Shown: positions 10,118 through 17,070 of the stretch, one piece after another
Position numbering within the stretch: position 1 is the first letter of the stretch
Layout: each line of letters starts with the position of its first letter
DNA from: Cytobacillus sp. FSL H8-0458
Lineage (GTDB): Bacteria; Bacillota; Bacilli; Bacillales; Cytobacillaceae
Direction of reading: 5' to 3'
Assembly (NCBI RefSeq): GCF_038002165.1
Contig: NZ_JBBOBR010000001.1
Coordinates: forward strand, 62,001-126,000
DNA: 64,000 bases
Position numbers and translations under genes: made by a program
Notes under the pieces: generated by a model
What the model saw: only the letters and a program-made list of their open reading frames with translations
What the model was told of the DNA's origin: nothing
The model's database searches: none

Positions 10118-10179
10118 ATAGCTAAGTTTGGTGAACAAACGCACCCGTTTACGTGCATCTATTCACCAAACTTAGCTAT
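10118..10179. repeat. 18-bp perfect inverted repeat with 26-nt spacer
   Basis: Arms ATAGCTAAGTTTGGTGAA at 10118-10135 and its exact complement at 10162-10179; the spacer carries further small dyads (GCAC/GTGC). No T-run follows, so it is not a standard terminator. It starts 48 bp inside the left 20-bp repeat. Confidence 0.85.
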
Positions 10180-10242
10180 GAGCGTCCAAAGCTATATTCA
10201 ACTGATTTAGATTATCTAAACTGAATAAATTGTCCATCATAA

Positions 10243-10287
10243 TGTCAATAGAATTGACACTTTTAGTAGTATGTGCTGGTGTCAATT
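10243..10287. promoter_or_regulatory. Palindrome plus extra half-site, possible operator
   Basis: TGTCAATAGAATTGACA (10243-10259) is a 7-3-7 palindrome; a third copy of the half-site, TGTCAATT, lies at 10280-10287. No adjacent promoter is convincing, so function is open. Confidence 0.3.
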
Positions 10288-10323
10288 ATAAGTTCATATT
10301 CGGGAAAAAGTTGTCACTTGAGA

Positions 10324-10353
10324 AAAATGGCGCAAATAATTTTACGCCATTTT
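10324..10353. terminator. Hairpin downstream of the small membrane protein gene
   Basis: 9-bp stem AAAATGGCG (10324-10332) with CGCCATTTT (10345-10353). It lies 85 nt beyond the stop of the minus-strand gene at 10439-10747 and could end its transcript. Confidence 0.5.
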
Positions 10354-10438
10354 CTATTTCATTTTATTATTATGGACCTAAAAATCGAATGGTTTATCTT
10401 TAGAGAGGTTACATGTTCTAAGGCCTGTTGTTGCAGTT

Positions 10439-10747
10439 TTAAAGAATGATGTTAGTTACAATTCCTATAATAAAACAAAATATTGCTGCTCCAAGTGCAA
10501 ACCTAGTACCACTTCTAGACAGGGTTTTATTATGAGTGCTTTTAAACCAACCTGTAAATTGAAGTTTATTCTTATAAAGAATATATATAAACAAGAGATC
10601 AGCAATAAAGATAAGTGTCCAATTAAATTCTGTAAACCCAAGTAATTGTACAATTGTTTTTTCTACATACCCTAAAATTAAAAGGCCTATAAATAAAATA
10701 AGAGATACTCTAATGATTTCTAATATAAATTGGAGTGTTTTGTTCAC
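10439..10747 (-). CDS. Small membrane protein of unknown function in the rpsD insert
   Basis: I do not recognise this 102-aa protein. It has three hydrophobic segments: residues about 8-27 (ILEIIRVSLILFIGLLILGY), 43-60 (WTLIFIADLLFIYILY) and 83-102 (RFALGAAIFCFIIGIVTNII), with a basic loop between the last two. Start is GTG at 10747, supported by a good RBS (GGGGAGGG, 6-nt spacing), so it is probably a real gene. It is the only convincing gene inside the segment bounded by the duplicated rpsD end and would be its cargo. Base composition is more AT-rich than the neighbouring core genes. Confidence 0.65.
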   Translation of the reverse strand: MNKTLQFILEIIRVSLILFIGLLILGYVEKTIVQLLGFTEFNWTLIFIADLLFIYILYKNKLQFTGWFKSTHNKTLSRSGTRFALGAAIFCFIIGIVTNIIL

Positions 10748-11116
10748 AATGTACCCTCCCCTACAGATTCTTGTTCAGCAACTTTTGCATACTTTTTAAT
10801 AAACTTAGCATCTTCTTTACAGTAAATAAACAATAAATATATATTTTTGTAAATTATATACATTTTAGTAAAAATAAAAATGGTTTTTAGCTAGGTATAT
10901 TTATTACATCCATTTACTTTTTTAGATAACTTGCTAAATAATCATTCAAAAACCCCTTTACATAAAAAGCCTTCTATACCGAGAGGGCCCAAAGTTAAGA
11001 AGAATAAAGATTTTTGTCCACAAATAACGCGTAATAATGTGCCCTAAATTATCCCCCGAACCTCCCCCAAATGGATAGTGGAGAATACATTATTCTACAA
11101 AGCATAAAACAAACAA
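10748..11116. other. AT-rich stretch without a recognisable gene
   Basis: Upstream region of the small membrane protein gene inside the insert. It contains long A/T tracts (10830-10890) that may hold its promoter, and a short GC-richer patch near 11041-11085. Reading frames on both strands are short and lack ribosome sites; I see nothing else I can support. Confidence 0.5.
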
Positions 11117-11157
11117 AAAACCCCAGAACCATTGATTTAACAAGGATTCTAGGGTTT
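11117..11157 (-). terminator. Terminator now serving rpsD (brought by the insert)
   Basis: On the minus strand AACCCTAGAA (11156-11147) pairs with TTCTGGGGTT (11128-11119) through one U-G wobble, followed by a T-run. The wobble would be a C-A mismatch in a plus-strand transcript, so the hairpin is specific for rpsD orientation. It lies inside the 20-bp repeats, that is, inside the insert. Confidence 0.75.
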
Positions 11158-11186
11158 ATAGGATTTCTATTTAAGAAGCGTCTCGC

Positions 11187-11206
11187 TTAACGAGAGTAGA
11201 ATTCAA
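11187..11206 (-). repeat. Right copy of the 20-bp direct repeat (rpsD 3' end)
   Basis: Last 20 nt of the rpsD coding sequence with its TAA stop; identical to 10051-10070. The copy in the gene keeps the reading frame intact, as expected when an integrating element restores the end of its target gene. Confidence 0.8.
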
Positions 11207-11789
11207 CGATTAGAGATTCGTTGATTTCAGCTGGAAGTTCAGAACGCTCAGGCATGCGAGTGAAAGTTCCTTCTAGCTTGTCTGCATCGAAAGATACGAA
11301 GTCAGGTACAAAGTTGTTAACTTCGATTGCTTCTTTAACGATGTCAAGGCTGCGAGATTTTTCGCGAAGTGTAATTGTTTGACCAGGTGCTACGCGGTAT
11401 GATGGGATATCAACACGAGATCCATCAACCATGATGTGACCGTGGTTAACAAGCTGGCGAGCTTGACGGCGAGTGCGGGCAAGACCTAAACGGTAAACAA
11501 CGTTGTCAAGACGTGATTCAAGAAGAATCATGAAGTTTTCACCGTGCTTACCAGGCATTTTGCCGGCTTTATCGAATAAATTGCGGAATTGACGCTCATT
11601 TACTCCGTACATGTGACGAAGCTTTTGCTTCTCCTGCAATTGTAATCCGTATTCAGAGATTTTTTTACGCTGGTTTGGACCATGTTGTCCAGGAGCGTAA
11701 GGACGCTTTTCTAATTCTTTTCCAGTACCGCTTAGAGAGATTCCAAGACGACGGGATAATTTCCAGCTTGGACCAGTATAACGAGCCAT
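11187..11789 (-). CDS. rpsD: 30S ribosomal protein S4
   Basis: Primary 16S rRNA-binding protein of the small subunit, 200 aa, full length. Typical N-terminus [19 protein letters not shown] and the S4 RNA-binding fold around residues 91-150 ([32 protein letters not shown]). RBS AGGAGGAG. Monocistronic, with a long structured leader as in B. subtilis, where S4 represses its own synthesis. The 3' end appears to have been used as an insertion target, but the protein is intact. Confidence 0.98.
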   Translation of the reverse strand: MARYTGPSWKLSRRLGISLSGTGKELEKRPYAPGQHGPNQRKKISEYGLQLQEKQKLRHMYGVNERQFRNLFDKAGKMPGKHGENFMILLESRLDNVVYRLGLARTRRQARQLVNHGHIMVDGSRVDIPSYRVAPGQTITLREKSRSLDIVKEAIEVNNFVPDFVSFDADKLEGTFTRMPERSELPAEINESLIVEFYSR

Positions 11790-12036
11790 TTAAGACTCCT
11801 CCTTTTGTGTTTTTATTTTGGTAAAATAAAAACAGAAACAGATGCGCACAACAATCATGTTCATTTTGTTTTCATGTACCTTCGCCCTAGCAGCAGAGGG
11901 TTACACAGTACCCCATCCCCAGAAACATGTAAGTCGCCAAAGGCGCCTGAAGCCAGACAATGCTAACTTCAATGCTCTGGTTGAGGAACAAAATGAGTAC
12001 ATCAAGGTGCTCACATAGGCTGCAATATTTTACACA
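11790..12036 (-). ncRNA. rpsD leader (S4 autoregulatory RNA)
   Basis: About 245-nt untranslated leader with several stem-loops, including a GC-rich region (GGGGATGGGGTACTG near 11910-11925 on the minus strand) and an AT hairpin (11809-11819 with 11823-11833) immediately before the RBS. B. subtilis rpsD is known to be autoregulated by S4 through such a leader; assignment here is by position and structure, not by alignment. Confidence 0.6.
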
Positions 12037-12042
12037 AGGAGT

Positions 12043-12072
12043 ATTATATAATTTTTAGAGGGTAAAAGTCAA
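12043..12072 (-). promoter_or_regulatory. rpsD promoter
   Basis: Minus strand TTGACT (12067-12072), 18-nt spacer, TATAAT (12043-12048). Confidence 0.75.
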
Positions 12073-12170
12073 GGCGATCTTTAATTTTTACTTCTTTAGA
12101 TTTAAAGCATGTATTAATTATATAGGAAATTTATTTTCTATGCCATATTTCACAGTTATTTAGAAAACTA

Positions 12171-12204
12171 TCAAAGAGTCTCTTTGAAAAAAATATGATA
12201 TAAT
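12171..12204 (+). promoter_or_regulatory. Perfect palindrome overlapping a possible promoter upstream of dgcP
   Basis: TCAAAGAGTCTCTTTGA (12171-12187) is a perfect 17-bp palindrome. A TATAAT lies at 12199-12204, so at 17-nt spacing the -35 position falls inside the palindrome, as for a repressor operator. The leader from here to the dgcP start is about 200 nt; a second TATAAT is at 12351-12356. Confidence 0.45.
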
Positions 12205-12411
12205 AAAGAAAAAATTGGCAGAAGGCGGCTTCTCTATTTTATATTTCATAGATATTTCCTGCTGGACCTCTGCTGAAAACTTGAAATGAAGTAAGCGGAA
12301 TTGAAACGAAATAGCCACATCTATCCCGGGATTTATTAATTTTGGTCCGTTATAATATACCTTATTGGTTTAAAGATTCATGATCTGAGATATTTGATGG
12401 GTGATAAGAAG

Positions 12412-14280
12412 ATGGATACACTTGAACGCCAAATCATACTTAATTTAAAAAGCCGTTTTTTTGATATTATCGATACGGAGAACGGTTTCTTTCATTATGA
12501 GAAATTACTGAATGAAATGCTTTCTGCCATTCAAGTCCTTACTGAAGCAGACGAAATAACTCTGTACGTCTTTAATGAATGGAAGCAGGAGTTTTTTGCA
12601 GAAGCATCCACAAATCCGGATACTTTGCAGTCACTTGCTTTTTCAGGTGATTTAAAAAGATGGGCTAAAACAAACAGAGAGTTCCAGGGGTTAGGCACTG
12701 AGATTATGGAAGAACAAATCATGATTCCTCTTGTAAAGGGAAGCCAGCTGCTGGGGTGCATGATTCTAATAGGGGCATCAGGCTGTTTTCACACCTATCC
12801 AGAAAAAGTATTTCAGGAACTTAGCGAAGAATGCGGGCAATTTCTTGATAAAGCTCAGGGCATGGCTAAAATTGCTTCAGAAGAAAAACGCTACAAACAG
12901 CTGTACCGCGTTACTGAGAAATTCCATTCCTCAATGGATATGGATATGGTGCTGGGGGAAATTATTTTTACTCTCCAGGAAATGTACCCCACTTTTACCT
13001 GCTATCTTCTGCTGTCCCAGGATAACAATAATCATGGAGATTTGCCTATTAGAGACCTTGAATATGACAGCGAAAATATTGCGGCCATGCAGGCTTATGT
13101 CACGGGGACTGTTCAATTTGAAGATTCCCTCCAGGAAGTTCGATCTATCCTGTATGCTCCATTAAAAGGGAAACAGGGGGTGTATGGCGTTCTGCAAGTT
13201 ATAGCGCCTAATACCATCATATTCCCGAAAAATGAAATTGAATTTATAACACTTCTGGCTAATACTGCAGGCAGTGCACTGGAGAATGCGCAGCTTTATC
13301 AGCAGTCCAAGCGGCTGATAGCGGATCTTCAATTAATTAATGAAACCTCCCACCGCCTGAACTCGAACTTGCGCCTTACAGAAACGATGAACTTTATGTC
13401 AGATCAGATTATGCAGTCCTTTGATGCTGAAGAAGCCGGTTTCATCCTCTTATCTTCTGATGGTTCTGATGTAAATATAATTCAGGGCAGCACTGAATTT
13501 TTTCATACCAAAGAGGCAGAAAGCTATATTCAGTATATGAAGAAAAAGATCATCAGGGAGAAAGAGTCTCTTTTTATTGGAGATTTTTCTTTACAGCTCG
13601 AAGGTGCGGCGAGCTGCTATAAATCCATCATGGCTGTTCCGATGACCCAATCTGGAGTGTTAAAGGGATTTGCGCTTGTCATGCACAGTTCTCCATATCA
13701 TTTTTCATTTGAAACATTCAAGCTGCTGCAATCATTGATTCATCATTCCACGCTTGCCTTTACCAATTCAATGCTGAGAGAAGAGCTTGAAAAGATGGTT
13801 GTAACGGATCACTTAACAAAGCTGTATTCCCGAAACTATTTGGATGATCGCATACATCAGTCCATGAATGAAGATCATGAAGGAACCTTTATGCTGGTTG
13901 ATATAGATGATTTTAAAATGGTGAATGATACATACGGACATCAGGTAGGCGATGAAATTATTATTCAAGTCGCCAATTTAATAAACAGCAATATTCGCGG
14001 CACTGATATTGGAGCAAGATGGGGCGGTGAGGAGCTGGCTCTTTACCTGCCCGGTGTTTCTTTGTCAGCAGGTGCGCTTATTGCTGAACGGCTTGTCAGA
14101 AAGGTATGTCAGATCACAGACCCCCAAGTAACCATTTCATGCGGCGTCTCATATTGGAGCAGGGGGAAAAAAGATTCGTATGCTTCACTATTTAAACGGG
14201 CTGACAGGGCATTATATACTGCCAAGAATACAGGTAAAAATAAAGTGATACTTGAGTCGGCAGCAGACTCATTTATATAG
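12412..14280 (+). CDS. dgcP: GAF-GGDEF diguanylate cyclase DgcP (YtrP)
   Basis: Makes the second messenger c-di-GMP from two GTP. The first ~460 residues carry GAF-like sensory regions (MIPLVKGSQLLGCMILIG; LYAPLKGKQGVYGVLQVI; MAVPMTQSGVLKGFALVM). The C-terminal GGDEF domain has the active-site signature as RWGGEELALYLP, MLVDIDDFKMVNDTYGHQVGD, and an RxxD inhibitory site (RGTD) five residues before GGEEL, so product feedback is expected. No membrane segment. I start at ATG 12412 (MDTLERQ) with GGGTGAT upstream; in-frame TTG/ATG at 12394/12397 lack an RBS. Position next to rpsD matches B. subtilis ytrP/dgcP. Confidence 0.9.
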   Translation: MDTLERQIILNLKSRFFDIIDTENGFFHYEKLLNEMLSAIQVLTEADEITLYVFNEWKQEFFAEASTNPDTLQSLAFSGDLKRWAKTNREFQGLGTEIMEEQIMIPLVKGSQLLGCMILIGASGCFHTYPEKVFQELSEECGQFLDKAQGMAKIASEEKRYKQLYRVTEKFHSSMDMDMVLGEIIFTLQEMYPTFTCYLLLSQDNNNHGDLPIRDLEYDSENIAAMQAYVTGTVQFEDSLQEVRSILYAPLKGKQGVYGVLQVIAPNTIIFPKNEIEFITLLANTAGSALENAQLYQQSKRLIADLQLINETSHRLNSNLRLTETMNFMSDQIMQSFDAEEAGFILLSSDGSDVNIIQGSTEFFHTKEAESYIQYMKKKIIREKESLFIGDFSLQLEGAASCYKSIMAVPMTQSGVLKGFALVMHSSPYHFSFETFKLLQSLIHHSTLAFTNSMLREELEKMVVTDHLTKLYSRNYLDDRIHQSMNEDHEGTFMLVDIDDFKMVNDTYGHQVGDEIIIQVANLINSNIRGTDIGARWGGEELALYLPGVSLSAGALIAERLVRKVCQITDPQVTISCGVSYWSRGKKDSYASLFKRADRALYTAKNTGKNKVILESAADSFI

Positions 14281-14282
14281 GG

Positions 14283-14305
14283 GACTGCCTTATGGGGAGG
14301 CAGTC
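14283..14305 (+). terminator. dgcP terminator
   Basis: 7-bp stem GACTGCC (14283-14289) with GGCAGTC (14299-14305), tail TTTATT. Confidence 0.65.
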
Positions 14306-14349
14306 TTTATTAACGGATAAACATGAAGAAATACTGAAGTTAGATAGCA

Positions 14350-14390
14350 GGCGTTATCGGCTCAAGGTCATAAGCCGATAGGCGAGCGCC
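14350..14390. repeat. Imperfect palindrome with GTTATCGGC core
   Basis: Outer GGCG/CGCC and inner TATCGGCT (14355-14362) with AGCCGATA (14373-14380). The core resembles CCCGCTTATCGGC copies at 20268-20280 (minus) and 45237-45249; probably a degenerate dispersed intergenic repeat. Confidence 0.45.
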
Positions 14391-14482
14391 TTCCGCCTTT
14401 CTGAATATTTTTCCAAAACAAAATACTTTCAAAAAATATGCTATTATCATATGCTGAAAGAGGAGCTTGATATAGCAAATAA

Positions 14483-14496
14483 TGTAAGCGTTTTCA
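14483..14496 (+). promoter_or_regulatory. Perfect cre (CcpA) site upstream of megL
   Basis: TGTAAGCGTTTTCA fits TGWAANCGNTNWCA at all 14 positions. It ends 4 nt before the RBS of the lyase gene, downstream of any plausible promoter, so CcpA would act as a roadblock to transcription. Confidence 0.8.
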
Positions 14497-14514
14497 GTGA
14501 AGGGGAGAGTTATA

Positions 14515-15702
14515 ATGGATAGAAATCATCGGTTTAACTTCGAGACGCAGGTCATCCATGAAGGATACGATGCAGAAAGCTTCAAGGGAAGCCTGGCACC
14601 GCCCATTTTTCAGACGTCAACTTTTACTTTCGAGACGGCACAGCAGGGGGAAAAGCGTTTTGCCGGTGAAGAAGAAGGCTATATCTATTCCCGTCTGGGC
14701 AATCCAACGGTAAAGATGCTGGAAGAAAGAATGGCCGCCCTTGAAAAGGGAGAGGCTGCCCTTGCGTTTGGTTCGGGTATGGCCGCGGTTTCAGCTGTTC
14801 TTTTTGCTTTAACCAAAACAGGTGATCATATTTTATGTTCCCAGGGAGTGTATGGTTGTACATTTGGACTCCTGGAGATGATGGAGGAAAAATATAAAAT
14901 CAGCCATGATTATTCAGCGATGGAATCAAAGCAGCAGCTGCTTGATCAAATTAAGCCGGAGACTGTCTGTATATATGTTGAAACTCCAATAAATCCAACA
15001 ATGAAATTGGTGGATTTGAAGATGGTTGCAGAAGTAGGGAGAGAGAAAGGGATTCCGGTTGTGGTGGATAATACTTTCTGTTCTCCATATTTACAGAATC
15101 CGATCGAGCTGGGCTGCGATATTGTCATTCATAGTGCGACAAAATACATCGGAGGTCATGGTGACGTAATTGCCGGCCTTGTTGTAGGCAGCAAAGAATT
15201 TTTGGATGAAGTAAGAATGACTACTCAAAAAGACATTGGGGGCATTATTTCACCTTTTGAAGCCTGGCTGCTGCTCCGCGGCTTGAAAACACTTGCAGTC
15301 AGACTTGACAGGCATTGTGATAATGCTGAACAGCTTGCATCATATTTATTGGCGCATCCAAAAGTGGAAAAAGTTTATTTTCCTGGAGACAGCAGTAATG
15401 CAGATTTTGATATTGCGCAAAAACAAATGAGAAAGCCTGGCGGGATGATTTCCTTTACTCTAAAGGGAGATAAAGAGACTGCTCAGGAATTTATGAACAG
15501 GCTGAATCTAATAAAAATTGCCGTGAGCCTTGGAGATGCGGAGACATTAATCCAGCACCCTGCAACTATGACTCATGCTGTGGTTCCAAAGGAATACCGT
15601 GAAAAAATGGGCATTGAAGATACATTGCTGAGGCTTTCAGTCGGCCTTGAATCATGGGAAGATATCAGGGAGGATCTTTCCCAGGCTCTTGAAGGAGTCT
15701 GA
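14515..15702 (+). CDS. megL: Methionine gamma-lyase-type PLP enzyme
   Basis: Cys/Met metabolism PLP-dependent enzyme (cystathionine gamma-synthase/lyase fold), 395 aa. PLP lysine lies in VIHSATKYIGGHGDV; the phosphate-binding and substrate loops are YSRLGNPTVKMLEE and ALAFGSGMAAVSAV. The FTFETAQQGEKRFAGEEEGYIYSRLGNP region is typical of methionine gamma-lyases, which split methionine to methanethiol, ammonia and 2-oxobutyrate; cystathionine gamma-lyase cannot be excluded by eye. Start is ATG 14515 after AGGGGAG, not the in-frame codon at 14497, which overlaps the cre site. Likely repressed by glucose via CcpA. Confidence 0.85.
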   Translation: MDRNHRFNFETQVIHEGYDAESFKGSLAPPIFQTSTFTFETAQQGEKRFAGEEEGYIYSRLGNPTVKMLEERMAALEKGEAALAFGSGMAAVSAVLFALTKTGDHILCSQGVYGCTFGLLEMMEEKYKISHDYSAMESKQQLLDQIKPETVCIYVETPINPTMKLVDLKMVAEVGREKGIPVVVDNTFCSPYLQNPIELGCDIVIHSATKYIGGHGDVIAGLVVGSKEFLDEVRMTTQKDIGGIISPFEAWLLLRGLKTLAVRLDRHCDNAEQLASYLLAHPKVEKVYFPGDSSNADFDIAQKQMRKPGGMISFTLKGDKETAQEFMNRLNLIKIAVSLGDAETLIQHPATMTHAVVPKEYREKMGIEDTLLRLSVGLESWEDIREDLSQALEGV

Positions 15703-15708
15703 TATGTA

Positions 15709-15739
15709 AAAGAGATGGCCGTTAAATGGCCATCTCTTT
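15709..15739. terminator. Bidirectional terminator, megL / ytsP
   Basis: Perfect 12-bp stem AAAGAGATGGCC (15709-15720) with GGCCATCTCTTT (15728-15739), between convergent genes. Confidence 0.85.
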
Positions 15740-15752
15740 CTTTTGAAATCAT

Positions 15753-16235
15753 TTACAGGAAGGATACAAGCACCTCTGAGAAGTCTTCCAGGTATTTCTG
15801 GTCAAGTTCATCAAATCGGTTTTTTTCTGGGGAATCAATATCCAGCAAACCGAGAAGCTCGCCATCTTTCACAAGCGGAATGACGATTTCGGACTGTGAA
15901 GCAGCGTCACAGGCGATATGTCCAGGGAATTGATGGACATCTTCAACACGGACAGTTTCCATTTGCTCTGCAGCTGTTCCGCACACGCCCTTGCCAAGGG
16001 GAATTCTTACACATGCAGGCAGGCCCTGAAAAGGACCGAGAACAAGCTCGCCTTCTTCCATCAGGTAAAACCCTACCCAGTTGGTGCGTTCCAGGAATTG
16101 ATTAAGAAGTGCTGATGCATTGCTTAAATTGGCAATGCTGTTCGTTTCTCCTGCAAGAAGAGCAGAGAGCTGTTTAATCAATAATTGATAATTTTCTTCA
16201 CGGGTTCCCTTGTATGATTCGACACTAAACATCAC
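15753..16235 (-). CDS. ytsP: Free methionine-(R)-sulfoxide reductase (GAF domain, YtsP)
   Basis: Single GAF-domain enzyme of 160 aa that reduces free methionine-R-sulfoxide using thiols. The family's functional cysteines are visible in LQGLPACVRIPLGKGVCGTAA and FPGHIACDAASQSEIVIPL. Position beside refZ matches B. subtilis ytsP. Together with the neighbouring methionine gamma-lyase it gives a small methionine-handling cluster, though the two genes are convergent and not an operon. Confidence 0.88.
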   Translation of the reverse strand: MMFSVESYKGTREENYQLLIKQLSALLAGETNSIANLSNASALLNQFLERTNWVGFYLMEEGELVLGPFQGLPACVRIPLGKGVCGTAAEQMETVRVEDVHQFPGHIACDAASQSEIVIPLVKDGELLGLLDIDSPEKNRFDELDQKYLEDFSEVLVSFL

Positions 16236-16440
16236 AAATCACCTTGCTTTCTCAAAGATAAATGAATTTCCTGGCAGAAGAACAGGAAATTAGTAGGACA
16301 TTGTCGAGAACTTAAAAAAGGATAAGACGATTTTAGCAAGAATGTTTAATTATCACAACAAATCCGTTTTAACAAGCCATAGTTGAATTTGCTCATTAGT
16401 GTTAATTCGAGACTTAACAAAAGAAAGCGAGGCGGGAACT

Positions 16441-17070
16441 TTGAAAAAAAATTCAAAAGAGGCAATTGTGTCTGCCGCTATCTCCTTATTTAATACGAAG
16501 GGTTTTTCAGGGACTTCCATCCGTGATATTGCAGGCAAAGCTCAGACGAATCCAGCGAATATTGCATACTATTTCGATAACAAACACGGGCTGCTGGAAT
16601 ATTGCTTTACTGCGTTTTTTGAAGGGTATATTCAGGAGATAGAGAAGGGGTTTTCATTTCTTGAGCAGGGGGCGGCCCTGAGCCTGAAAAAAATGGCGCA
16701 AAATATCATGGTTTATCAATTTGAACATAGCCATTTAACAAGATTGATACTCCGGGAAATTTCAATAGATTCACAGGTAGTAAGGGAAATCATGTCCACG
16801 TATTTAGCAAAGGAAAAATTTTATTTTGGCAGGGTGCTTGAAAGGGGCATGAAAACAAAAGAGTTCCGTATCCATTCAGCCAATTATATTATTATCCAGC
16901 TGAAAGGACTCCTGTCCATGCCATTTCTGAACACACATTATATGTCTGAAGTTCTCCATGTATTTCCTCATGAAAAATATTTCGCGGATAAATATACGAA
17001 AGAAATATTCAATTGGGTTGATGGAGTCCTGTGCAATCATGCCGGAAAATCATATGCTGCTGTACTCTAA
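16441..17070 (+). CDS. refZ: TetR-family regulator RefZ
   Basis: TetR/AcrR DNA-binding protein of 209 aa with an N-terminal helix-turn-helix (SAAISLFNTKGFSGTSIRDIAGKAQTNPANIAYYF). In B. subtilis RefZ (YttP) binds sites near the origin and helps place the division septum during sporulation. I choose TTG 16441 (MKKNSKEAIV) with an AGGCGGG ribosome site; the longer ORF from 16399 adds residues absent from the family. Orthology rests on position between ytsP and hisJ and on the N-terminal motif. Its stop codon abuts the hisJ stop with no gap. Confidence 0.82.
   Translation: MKKNSKEAIVSAAISLFNTKGFSGTSIRDIAGKAQTNPANIAYYFDNKHGLLEYCFTAFFEGYIQEIEKGFSFLEQGAALSLKKMAQNIMVYQFEHSHLTRLILREISIDSQVVREIMSTYLAKEKFYFGRVLERGMKTKEFRIHSANYIIIQLKGLLSMPFLNTHYMSEVLHVFPHEKYFADKYTKEIFNWVDGVLCNHAGKSYAAVL

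Larger units (their letters stand above)
10071..11186. mobile_element. Candidate integrative-element remnant in rpsD 3' end
   Basis: AT-rich 1,116-bp segment between the two 20-bp repeats, absent from the tyrS-rpsD spacer as I know it from B. subtilis. It holds an 18-bp perfect inverted repeat, a short palindrome, one small membrane protein gene, its own minus-strand terminator that now serves rpsD, and AAACCCTAG-type motifs inverted at both ends. I see no recombinase or replication gene, so it is either a decayed element, a satellite mobilised in trans, or an internally deleted island. The mobile origin is inference from the duplication. Confidence 0.6.

Noticed and set aside
10985..11110. 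Possible integrase C-terminal fragment on the minus strand of the rpsD insert (frame reading GGGSGDNLG)
   Set aside because: The open stretch is short, bounded by stops, has no RBS, and lacks the tyrosine recombinase motifs; similarity to integrase ends was only an impression.
12200..12400. c-di-GMP riboswitch in the dgcP leader
   Set aside because: The leader lacks the conserved GEMM core sequences; only the palindrome and TATAAT boxes stand out.
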